Assembly: GCF_001043975.1 (NCBI RefSeq)
Contig: NZ_LABY01000021.1
Coordinates: forward strand, 1-41,631
Origin: Methylobacterium variabile
GTDB taxonomy: Bacteria > Pseudomonadota > Alphaproteobacteria > Rhizobiales > Beijerinckiaceae
Direction of reading: 5' to 3'
DNA length: 41,631 nt
The notes under the pieces: generated by a model
Databases searched by the model: none
What the model was told of the DNA's origin: nothing
The model's input: only the letters and a program-made list of their open reading frames with translations
In this document: positions 33,243-41,631 of the stretch, piece by piece
Numbering within the stretch: position 1 is the stretch's first letter
How the letters are laid out: every line of letters begins with the position of its first letter
Made by a program: the position numbers and the translations under genes

Positions 33243-35048
33243 TCAGGTGTCCATCTTGAGGGCGGCGATGAACGCCTCCTGCGGGATCTCGACCTTGCCG
33301 AACTGGCGCATGCGCTTCTTGCCCTCCTTCTGCTTGTCGAGGAGCTTGCGCTTGCGGGAGATGTCGCCGCCGTAGCACTTGGCGGTGACGTCCTTCGACA
33401 GGGCCCGGATGGTCTCGCGGGCGATGATCTTGCCGCCGATCGCCGCCTGGACCGGGATCTGGAACAGGTGACGCGGGATCAGGTCCTTCAGCTTCTCGCA
33501 CATCGCCCGGCCGCGGCTCTCGGCGCGGGTGCGGTGGACCAGCATGGACAGCGCGTCGACCGGCTCGGCATTCACCAGGATCGACATCTTCACCAGATCA
33601 CCCTCGCGGTAATCCGAGATGTGGTAGTCGAACGAGGCGTATCCCTTCGAGATCGACTTCAGACGGTCGTAGAAGTCGAACACCACCTCGTTGAGCGGCA
33701 GGTCGTAGACGACCATGGCGCGCTTGCCGACGTAGTTCAGGTCGATCTGCGTGCCGCGCCGGTCCTGGCACAGCTTCAGGACGCCGCCGAGATACTCGTC
33801 CGGCGTGAGGATGGTGGCGCGGATCCACGGCTCCTCGATCGAGGCGATCTTCATCACGTCGGGCATGTCGGCCGGGTTGTGCAGCTCCCGCTGCTCCCCG
33901 TCCTGCATGTTGAGGTGGTAGACGACGCTCGGCGCGGTCGAGATCAGGTCGAGGTTGAACTCACGCTCGAGCCGCTCCTGGATGATCTCGAGGTGGAGGA
34001 GCCCGAGGAAGCCGCAGCGGAAGCCGAAGCCGAGCGCGGCGGAGGTCTCCATCTCGTAAGAGAACGAGGCGTCGTTGAGCCGGAGCTTGCCCATCGCGCC
34101 GCGCAGGTTCTCGAAGTCTGCGGCATCGACTGGGAAGAGGCCGCAGAACACCACCGGCTGCACCGGCTTGAAGCCCGGCATCGCCTCCTTGGTCTGGCGC
34201 TTGTCCTCGGTGATGGTGTCGCCGACGCGGGTGTCGGCGACCTCCTTGATCGAGCCGGTGAAGAAGCCGACCTCGCCGGGGCCGAGCTCGGCGACGTCCT
34301 GCATCTTGGGCCGGAACACGCCGAGGCGCTCGACGCCGTAAGCGGCGTCCGCACCCATCATCCGGATCGTCATGCCCTTCTTGAGCACGCCGTCGACGAT
34401 GCGCACCAGCACGACAACGCCGAGATAGACGTCGTACCAGGAATCGACCAGCAGCGCCTTGAGCGGCGCGGCACGGTCGCCCTTCGGTGGCGGCAGGCGG
34501 GTGACGATCGCCTCCAGCACCGCCTCGATGTTGAGGCCGGTCTTGGCCGAGATCGGCACCGCGTCCTTGGCGTCGATACCGATCACCTCCTCGATCTGCT
34601 CCTTGATCCGCTCGGGCTCGGCTGCCGGCAGGTCGATCTTGTTGAGGACCGGGACGATCTCGTGGTTGGCGTCCAGCGCCTGGTAGACGTTCGCGAGCGT
34701 CTGCGCCTCGACCCCTTGCGAGGCGTCGACGACGAGGAGCGAGCCCTCGCAGGCGGCGAGCGATCTGGACACCTCGTACGCGAAGTCGACGTGGCCGGGC
34801 GTGTCCATCAGGTTGAGGACGTAGTCGCGCCCGTCCTGCGCCTTGTACTCGAGGCGCACGGTCTGCGCCTTGATGGTGATGCCGCGCTCGCGCTCGATGT
34901 CCATCGAGTCGAGCATCTGCTCGCTCATGTCGCGCGCCGCCACCGTCCCGGTGATCTGGATCAGCCGGTCGGCCAGGGTCGACTTGCCGTGGTCGATATG
35001 GGCGACGATCGAGAAGTTGCGGATGTTGTCGATGGGGGACGCGGTCAT
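33243..35048 (-). CDS. lepA: Elongation factor 4 (back-translocating GTPase LepA)
   Basis: 601-residue ribosome-binding GTPase. G1 [16 protein letters not shown]3 [14 protein letters not shown]4 NKIDLP and G5 ISAKTG are all intact, followed by domains II-III, the EF-G-like domain V, and the LepA-specific C-terminal domain ([40 protein letters not shown]). Start at 35048 ([20 protein letters not shown]) matches homologues; an ATG at 35135 would add an unsupported basic leader. Confidence 0.98.
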   Translation of the reverse strand: MTASPIDNIRNFSIVAHIDHGKSTLADRLIQITGTVAARDMSEQMLDSMDIERERGITIKAQTVRLEYKAQDGRDYVLNLMDTPGHVDFAYEVSRSLAACEGSLLVVDASQGVEAQTLANVYQALDANHEIVPVLNKIDLPAAEPERIKEQIEEVIGIDAKDAVPISAKTGLNIEAVLEAIVTRLPPPKGDRAAPLKALLVDSWYDVYLGVVVLVRIVDGVLKKGMTIRMMGADAAYGVERLGVFRPKMQDVAELGPGEVGFFTGSIKEVADTRVGDTITEDKRQTKEAMPGFKPVQPVVFCGLFPVDAADFENLRGAMGKLRLNDASFSYEMETSAALGFGFRCGFLGLLHLEIIQERLEREFNLDLISTAPSVVYHLNMQDGEQRELHNPADMPDVMKIASIEEPWIRATILTPDEYLGGVLKLCQDRRGTQIDLNYVGKRAMVVYDLPLNEVVFDFYDRLKSISKGYASFDYHISDYREGDLVKMSILVNAEPVDALSMLVHRTRAESRGRAMCEKLKDLIPRHLFQIPVQAAIGGKIIARETIRALSKDVTAKCYGGDISRKRKLLDKQKEGKKRMRQFGKVEIPQEAFIAALKMDT

Positions 35049-35472
35049 CGTGGGGCTGTCTCCGGCGCGCAGGCGCGGCGATGCGCGTGGCGCACGGCGG
35101 TGAAGGAAAGAGTCGACGGGAGATAGCAGCGGCACCCCGCCGCGCCAAGACGGCGGCCGGACGCACGCGAGTCCCGGGTGGAGTCGTCGCCCGAAGGCGT
35201 GCCCGGCCGCGACCTGCCGTCGACGGCCGAAGCGAGATCAGGCGCCAATCACTTGCTTTACACGAGGTGCCACCCTCGGCGTCATCCCGGGCCCGCGCAG
35301 CGGAACCCGGGATCCATAACCGCGGATGCATCAGGACGAGGCGGAACGCAGGTCGTCTTATCCGGCACCGTCAGCGGTTCTGGATCCCGGGCTCTCGCCT
35401 TCGGCGAGCCACGGGATGACGATGAGGATTCGAATTCTGTCAGCCGATCGCCGATGAATTCGCGGGATCGCC
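35049..35472. other. Intergenic region between the FAD oxidoreductase and lepA
   Basis: 424 bases on the 5' side of lepA and the 3' side of the FAD oxidoreductase. It contains the 142-bp palindromic mosaic element (35280-35421, separate entry). The lepA promoter should lie between about 35060 and 35270; I see no clear -35/-10 pair. No gene is supported. Confidence 0.55.
35280..35421. repeat. 142-bp palindromic mosaic element (RIME/REP-like)
   Basis: The ends are inverted: CGTCATCCCG at 35280-35289 and CGGGATGACG at 35412-35421 (10 of 10). A second nested pair, CCCGGGATCCATAACCGC at 35306-35323 and GCGGTTCTGGATCCCGGG at 35374-35391, matches at 17 of 18. Each half also folds by itself (CTCGCC-TTC-GGCGAG in the right half). 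Intergenic palindromes of this type (ending GTCATCCCG...CGGGATGAC) are known as repeated elements in rhizobia and relatives; family membership is inferred. Confidence 0.8.
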
Positions 35473-36567
35473 TCACGCCCCCAACCGGTCCGCCACGTCC
35501 TCCGCGAGCGACAGGCTCGAGGTCAGCCCCGGGCTCTCGATGCCGAACAGGTGGACGAGGCCCGGCAGCCCGTGCTCGGCCGGGCCGTCGATGAGGAAGT
35601 CGGCGGCCCCTTCCCCAGGTCCGGACAGCTTCGGGCGGATGCCGGCATAGTCGGGCACCAGCGCCCCTTCGGGCAGGCCGGGCCAGTAGCGCCGGATCGC
35701 GGCGTAGAACAGGGCGCCGCGGCCGGGATCGACCTCGTAGTCGGGCGCGTCGATCCACTCGACGTCGGGGCCGAAGCGCATCCGCCCGGCGAGGTCGAGG
35801 GTGAGGTGGATCCCCAAGCCCCCCTCGACCGGCGCCGGATAGATCAGGCGCGAGAAGGCCGGACGGCCGGTGCAGCCGAAATAGTTGCCCTTGGCGAGCA
35901 CCAGGCGCGGCACCCGCGCCTGCGGGTAGCCCTCGGTCACCCGGGCGAGGCCTTGCGCGCCGAAGCTCGCCGCGTTGACGACGGCGTCCACCGTCAGCTC
36001 GTCCGCGGCCTCGCCGCCGAAGCGGGCGACCCAGCCCGCGGGGGAGCGGGTCAGGCGCTCGATCGGGGTGTTGAAGGCGAGCGCCCCGCCCGCATCCTCG
36101 ATGTCGCCCTGGAGCGCCAGCATCAGGGCGTGGCTGTCGACGATGCCGGTCTCGGTCGAGAGGAGGGCCGCGTGGCAGGCCAGGTTCGGCTCGAGGCGTC
36201 GCGCCTCCGTCCCGTCGAGGAAGGACAGGCCTTCGACGCCGTTCTCGAGCCCCTGCGCGTGGATCGCCGCGATCTTGGCGCCCTCCGGCTCGGTCGCCGC
36301 GACGATCAGCTTGCCGATCCGGGCGTGCGGCACGCCGTGGCTGTCGCAGAAGGCGTAGAGCCGGCGCCGCCCCTCGACACAGTGGCGCGCCCGAGCCGAG
36401 CCGGTCGGATAGTACATCCCGGCGTGGATCACCTCGGAATTGCGCGAGGACACGCCGGTCCCGATGCCACCCTCCGCCTCGGCGACGATCACCTCGTGGC
36501 CGCGCAGGGCCAGCTCCCGACCGATCGCGAGGCCGACCACGCCGGCACCGACGACGAGCACCATCAT
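35473..36567 (-). CDS. NAD(P)/FAD-dependent oxidoreductase, L-2-hydroxyglutarate dehydrogenase-like
   Basis: 364-residue flavoprotein of the D-amino-acid oxidase/glycerol-3-phosphate dehydrogenase superfamily. FAD-binding GxGxxG in VLVVGAGVVGLAIGRELA at the N terminus, then SSRNSEVIHAGMYYPTGSAR, a segment typical of L2HGDH/LhgO-like enzymes, and the C-terminal GIRPKLSGPGEGAADFLI and GLVHLFGIESPGLTSSLSLA, also typical. L-2-hydroxyglutarate is the likely substrate, but other 2-hydroxyacids are possible. Start at 36567 (MMVLVV) follows GGGAGGAG. Same strand as pckA but separated by a strong terminator. Confidence 0.9.
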   Translation of the reverse strand: MMVLVVGAGVVGLAIGRELALRGHEVIVAEAEGGIGTGVSSRNSEVIHAGMYYPTGSARARHCVEGRRRLYAFCDSHGVPHARIGKLIVAATEPEGAKIAAIHAQGLENGVEGLSFLDGTEARRLEPNLACHAALLSTETGIVDSHALMLALQGDIEDAGGALAFNTPIERLTRSPAGWVARFGGEAADELTVDAVVNAASFGAQGLARVTEGYPQARVPRLVLAKGNYFGCTGRPAFSRLIYPAPVEGGLGIHLTLDLAGRMRFGPDVEWIDAPDYEVDPGRGALFYAAIRRYWPGLPEGALVPDYAGIRPKLSGPGEGAADFLIDGPAEHGLPGLVHLFGIESPGLTSSLSLAEDVADRLGA

Positions 36568-36611
36568 CGGCCGCTCCTCCCTCTGGTTTCTTCGTTCGTG
36601 CTTGTACAACG

Positions 36612-36642
36612 AAAAGGGCCCCTCTCCGGGGAGAGGGGCCCT
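36612..36642 (-). terminator. Intrinsic terminator of pckA
   Basis: 12-bp perfect stem (36615-36626 with 36631-36642, sequence AGGGCCCCTCTC and complement) with a 4-base loop, followed on the minus strand by TTTTC. It is 20 bases past the pckA stop. Confidence 0.9.
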
Positions 36643-36661
36643 CTGGTGACCGCGCCGTTCG

Positions 36662-38272
<1,611 letters not shown>

Positions 38273-38430
38273 GCCTGCTCCTCCTGGCACCGACCTTGGG
38301 GAAGCCGGGCAGGTGCCGGTCCGGATCGGGCCGATTGACTTGCTCACGTCCGGTGCGGCGACCGCGCCCTGTTCTAGCAGGTCGAGCGCCCCCGCGCCGA
38401 GGCCGATCATGGCGGCCTCGCCGGGGTGCT

Positions 38431-38459
38431 TTAGTAGGTGGCGAAACTTCGCGGTTCAA
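38431..38459 (-). promoter_or_regulatory. Candidate promoter of pckA
   Basis: Minus-strand TTGAAC (complement of 38454-38459), 17-base spacer, TACTAA (complement of 38431-38436). Match to sigma-70 consensus is moderate (4/6 and 3/6). It is the best pair I found in the 228 bases between pckA and the HugZ-like gene. Confidence 0.3.
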
Positions 38460-38500
38460 TCGAATTCGCTTATGGGGGCAGTGACAAGCCCAACTTTGTG

Positions 38501-39268
38501 TCAGGAGCCGGGGACGGCTCGGGCCTGCGCCGCCATCGTCACCAGGGTGGGGCGCAAGGCGGCGGGATTCGCCAGCCGCTCCGGGAACGCGACCCGGGCG
38601 GTGCGCTCGCCGGCCACGAGGTCGAGCCCCTCGGGGTCGAACCCGGTGAGGCGCCACGGCCCGGGCTCCTCCCCGGCGAGCCGGGTGGCGTAGAGCGCCA
38701 CGGCGTCGGCGTGATCCTCGTTCATGTGGGCGACGGCGCCGGGCTCGGACTCGGCCAGGGCCTCGAGCCCGGCGAGGTCGGTGAGGAGCTCGGGCGCGGT
38801 CAGGGTGGCGGCCCTGGCGAAGCCGCCGTTGAGGTGCCCGGCCCGGACCTGGAGGCGGAAGAACGCGAAGTCCGGGAAATCGGCGTAGAGCGCGGCCTTC
38901 GGGTGGCGGGCGAGGAAGCGGGCCCGCACCCGCGGCTCGGCGCTGCGCGAGGCCTCGCCCGTCACGGTCAGGCGCGGATGGGCGAGCGGATCGCCCTTGC
39001 CGCCCTGGCTCAGGAGCAGGGAGCAGCGCGGGTCGGCCTCGAGGTTGAGGGTGTGGGCCGAGAGCCGCGACAGCAGCAGCAGCGGCGTCCCGTCATGGTC
39101 CGTCGCCACCGTGACCAGGGAGGCGAAGGGCGCGCCCCCGTCGCGCTCCAGGGTCGCGAGGGCGCCCGCGCGGGTCTTGCGCAGGAGCGCCTTGGCGAGG
39201 CCGACGGCGTCGAACGGCGCCTCGGCGGCCGGCAGCGGCGCGGCCCGCTTCCTGTCTGCGTCGGCCAT
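38501..39268 (-). CDS. HugZ family protein (pyridoxamine 5'-phosphate oxidase-like fold)
   Basis: 255-residue protein. The N-terminal split barrel (KALLRKTRAGALATLERDGG, PFASLVTVATDHDGTPLLLL SRLSAHTLNL) is the FMN- or heme-binding fold of the PNPOx-like superfamily; the C-terminal part (EPGAVAHMNEDHADAVALYA) is the DUF2470 domain with the HMNEDH motif. This pairing is typical of HugZ-like proteins, some of which degrade heme for iron. No heme uptake genes are nearby, so the substrate is uncertain. It lies between pckA (same strand) and the divergent chvI. Confidence 0.9.
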   Translation of the reverse strand: MADADRKRAAPLPAAEAPFDAVGLAKALLRKTRAGALATLERDGGAPFASLVTVATDHDGTPLLLLSRLSAHTLNLEADPRCSLLLSQGGKGDPLAHPRLTVTGEASRSAEPRVRARFLARHPKAALYADFPDFAFFRLQVRAGHLNGGFARAATLTAPELLTDLAGLEALAESEPGAVAHMNEDHADAVALYATRLAGEEPGPWRLTGFDPEGLDLVAGERTARVAFPERLANPAALRPTLVTMAAQARAVPGS

Positions 39269-39593
39269 GCCCGGTCACCTCCCTCAGCCGCGGCCGCCGG
39301 GCCGCCTCGCCGGCACCCTGGCGCCGGGACAAAAGCCCGTCCAGGCCGCGCGGTGCCGCGGGCGGGGCCATCGGAATCCGCCGCCGCCTGTGGCCCCCTC
39401 GCCACGGGTGCTCGCTTTTTCGCCGGGATGGCCTTAAGGGAGTCAGAATCGTGGCGTCGCGGCCACTGTCCAGCCTTTCTTGGGACCGGCCGCGACACCC
39501 AAGATCTGCCGGGCCCGGAACCGGTTCCAGTCGGGTGACGTTCAGCAGGGCCGGTGTGTCCTGCGGGCGACGCCCGCGCCCCAGGGAATGCCC
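39269..39593. other. Divergent promoter region between the HugZ-like gene and chvI
   Basis: 325 bases. Visible: an AT-richer stretch near 39414-39450 that may hold promoters, a small hairpin GCGGGC-GAC-GCCCGC at 39563-39577 that ends five bases before the chvI ribosome site (AGGGA at 39583-39587) and could affect its use, and no open frame of coding quality. Confidence 0.45.
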
Positions 39594-40310
39594 ATGCCGA
39601 CCATCGCCCTCGTCGATGACGACCGCAACATCCTCACCTCGGTCTCGATCGCCCTGGAGACCGAGGGCTACCGGATCCAGACATACACCGATGGCGCCTC
39701 CGCCCTCGACGGCCTGAAGCATTCGCCGCCCGATCTCGCGATCTTCGACATCAAGATGCCGCGCATGGACGGCATGGAGCTGCTGCGCCGCCTGCGCCAG
39801 AAGTCCGACCTGCCGGTGATCTTCCTCACCTCGAAGGACGAGGAGATCGACGAGCTGTTCGGCCTCAAGATGGGAGCGGACGACTTCATCCGGAAGCCGT
39901 TCTCGCAGCGCCTGCTGGTGGAGCGGGTCAAGGCGGTGCTGCGCCGCTTCGCCGCCAAGGAGGCGGGGCCGGGCGCCTCGGCCCGGGAGGCGGAGGCCGC
40001 CGCGGCGCGCTCCCTCGAGCGCGGCCAGCTGATGATGGACCCGGAGCGCCACACCTGCACCTGGAAGGGCGAGCCGGTGACGCTGACCGTGACCGAGTTC
40101 CTGATCCTGCAGGCGCTGGCCCAGCGCCCGGGCGTCGTGAAGAGCCGCAACGCCCTGATGGACGCGGCCTACGACGACCAGGTCTACGTCGACGACCGCA
40201 CCATCGACAGTCACATCAAGCGCCTGCGCAAGAAGTTCAAGGTGACCGACAACAGCTTCGACATGATCGAGACGCTGTATGGCGTCGGCTACCGCTTCAA
40301 GGAAATGTAA
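39594..40310 (+). CDS. chvI: Two-component response regulator ChvI
   Basis: 238-residue OmpR/PhoB-type regulator. Receiver domain with acidic triad LVDDD, phospho-acceptor Asp52 in [13 protein letters not shown], Thr79 in FLTSKDE and Lys101 in FIRKPFSQR. The DNA-binding winged helix includes [20 protein letters not shown] and [18 protein letters not shown] with GVGYRFKEM at the end. In rhizobia ChvI controls envelope, exopolysaccharide, motility and acid-response genes and is often essential. Start at 39594 is seven bases after AGGGA; an ATG six bases earlier (39588) is also in frame. chvG follows after 12 bases. Confidence 0.95.
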   Translation: MPTIALVDDDRNILTSVSIALETEGYRIQTYTDGASALDGLKHSPPDLAIFDIKMPRMDGMELLRRLRQKSDLPVIFLTSKDEEIDELFGLKMGADDFIRKPFSQRLLVERVKAVLRRFAAKEAGPGASAREAEAAAARSLERGQLMMDPERHTCTWKGEPVTLTVTEFLILQALAQRPGVVKSRNALMDAAYDDQVYVDDRTIDSHIKRLRKKFKVTDNSFDMIETLYGVGYRFKEM

Positions 40311-40322
40311 GAGATCGCCGGC

Positions 40323-41631
40323 GTGAGCGAGGGTTCGGCCCTGAGTACCGTGCGCCGCCTGCTCGGCGGCTCGGCCCTGAAACCGTCGAGCGAGATCGAT
40401 CCGGACGCGGAGGCGGCGCGCGAGCCGTTCGGCCCGCGCACGGTGCGGCGCTGGATCGCCCAGCGCTTCGCCTCCAGCCTGACCCGGCGGATCGTGGTGC
40501 TCAACCTCGCCGGGCTGATCGCGCTCCTCCTCGGCTTCCTCTACCTCAACCAGTTCCGCCAGGGCCTGATCGAGGCCCGGGTGCAGAGCCTGCTGACGCA
40601 GGGCGACATCATCGCCGGGGCGATCGCCGCCTCGGCCACTGTCGACACCGACGCCATCACCATCGACCCCGACCGCCTGCTCCAGCTCCAGGCCGGCGAG
40701 GGCGGGGCGTTCAGCGACGAGGCCCCGTCGGGCCTCGAATTCTCCCTCAACCCGGAGCGGGTGGCCCCGCTCCTGCGCCGCCTGATCACGCCGACCGGCA
40801 CCCGCGCCCGGGTCTACGACCGCGACGGCACGATGCTGATCGATTCGCGCGGCCTCTACATCCGGGGCGATCTCAGCCGCGATCCGCCGCCGGCGCGCAA
40901 GGAGCGCCCGAGCCTGGTCGAGCAGGCCTGGAACGCCGCGCGGGCCTACCTGCCGGGGATCGGCCGCAACCCGGCGGCCGACGAGCCGGGCCCGGCGGAC
41001 GGCCGCACCCTGCCGGAGGTGCAGCGGGCGCTCGCCGGCGCCCGCGGCACGCTGGTGCGCCGCAGCAGCCCGGGCGAGACCATCGTGTCGGTGGCGGTGC
41101 CGATCCAGCGCGGCCGCACGGTCCGGGGTGCCCTGCTGCTGTCGACGCAGGAAGGCGACATCGACAAGATCATCGCGGCGGAGCGCTTCTCCCTGCTGCA
41201 GGTGTTCATCATCGCGGCGCTCGTGATGGTGGTGCTGTCGATGCTGGTGGCCGGCCAGATCGTCGGCCCGGTCGGGCGCCTGGCGGAGGCCGCCGAGCGG
41301 GTGCGCACCGGCATCAAGTCGCGCCAGGAGATCCCCGACTTCACGCGGCGCACCGACGAGATCGGCCACCTCTCTGGGGCGCTGCGGGACATGACCCAGG
41401 CCCTGTACCGGCGCCTCGACGCGATCGAGAACTTCGCGGCGGACGTCTCGCACGAGCTGAAGAACCCGCTCACCTCCCTGCGCAGCGCCGTCGAGACCCT
41501 GCCGCTCGCCAAGACCGACGAGTCCCGCGGCCGGCTGATGCAGGTCATCCAGCACGACGTGAAGCGCCTCGACCGGCTGATCAGCGACATCGCCGACGCC
41601 TCGCGCCTCGACGCCGAGCTCGCCCGGGCCG
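40323..41631 (+). CDS. chvG: Sensor histidine kinase ChvG (3' truncated by window edge)
   Basis: First 436 residues of the partner kinase; the frame is open to the window end with no stop. GTG start 12 bases after chvI. A cytoplasmic N terminus of ~60 residues leads to a first membrane helix (IVVLNLAGLIALLLGFLYLN), a periplasmic sensor domain of ~230 residues (YDRDGTMLIDSRGLYIRG inside), a second helix (VFIIAALVMVVLSMLVAGQI), a HAMP domain (GPVGRLAEAAERVRTGI) and the dimerisation/phosphoacceptor motif AADVSHELKNPLTSLRSA with the conserved His at about 377. The ATPase domain lies beyond the window. In rhizobia the ExoR protein inhibits this sensor from the periplasm; whether that applies here is unknown. 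Confidence 0.95.
   Translation, partial: MSEGSALSTVRRLLGGSALKPSSEIDPDAEAAREPFGPRTVRRWIAQRFASSLTRRIVVLNLAGLIALLLGFLYLNQFRQGLIEARVQSLLTQGDIIAGAIAASATVDTDAITIDPDRLLQLQAGEGGAFSDEAPSGLEFSLNPERVAPLLRRLITPTGTRARVYDRDGTMLIDSRGLYIRGDLSRDPPPARKERPSLVEQAWNAARAYLPGIGRNPAADEPGPADGRTLPEVQRALAGARGTLVRRSSPGETIVSVAVPIQRGRTVRGALLLSTQEGDIDKIIAAERFSLLQVFIIAALVMVVLSMLVAGQIVGPVGRLAEAAERVRTGIKSRQEIPDFTRRTDEIGHLSGALRDMTQALYRRLDAIENFAADVSHELKNPLTSLRSAVETLPLAKTDESRGRLMQVIQHDVKRLDRLISDIADASRLDAELARA

Noticed and set aside
31263..35126. A 1287-codon plus-strand frame opposite nadD, proA and lepA
   Set aside because: It is antisense to three well-identified genes and has the low-complexity Gly/Arg/Asp/His composition typical of antisense frames in GC-rich DNA.

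Overview
The window is a GC-rich chromosomal segment from an alphaproteobacterium, most likely Hyphomicrobiales and plausibly Methylobacteriaceae. This is inferred from the strongly GC-ending codons, the ChvI/ChvG two-component pair beside pckA, the Hsp20-DUF1150 pair, a DUF1640-type coiled-coil protein, and the order proA-nadD-rsfS-rlmH-envC-ctpA-(divergent polysaccharide deacetylase)-rppH. It is almost entirely housekeeping DNA. I see no prophage, transposase, CRISPR array, tRNA or rRNA.

Layout. 1-3901 (+): the 3' end of dnaX, then ybaB, recR, def, fmt and truA (replication/repair, initiator formylation and deformylation, tRNA pseudouridylation). 3980-9250: a frameshifted coiled-coil gene, a membrane protein, dapE, a ThiF/MoeB-like adenylyltransferase and a frameshifted chemoreceptor. 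9883-15337 (-): a DUF1186/SEC-C protein, pheT, pheS, rplT and rpmI. 15688-19489 (+): a family-4 glycosyltransferase and a glycogen-debranching-type glucosidase, lying between rpmI-rplT and infC. 19618-21623 (-): infC, with a probable AUU start, and a second glycosyltransferase. 21875-24833: an alpha/beta hydrolase (+), then DUF1150, Hsp20, DUF2939 and rppH (-). 24938-29796 (-): an envelope/ribosome cluster of divergent polysaccharide deacetylase, ctpA, envC, rlmH and rsfS, with overlapping genes. A methyltransferase on the opposite strand (30254-31177) separates this cluster from nadD, proA and lepA. 35473-41631: an FAD oxidoreductase, pckA and a HugZ-like protein (-), then chvI and the truncated chvG (+).

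The most informative points are the non-AUG infC start with its own Shine-Dalgarno sequence; a promoter and stem-loop leader before rpmI; two single-base frameshifts, one in a C6 tract of a chemoreceptor and one in a coiled-coil gene built of 33-bp tandem repeats; a 142-bp palindromic mosaic element downstream of the FAD oxidoreductase; and the insertion of a glycan gene pair and of a methyltransferase into otherwise conserved translation and cell-wall neighbourhoods. I did not find a convincing new multi-gene defence or mobile system. The glycosyltransferase-glucosidase pair is the best candidate for undescribed biochemistry.
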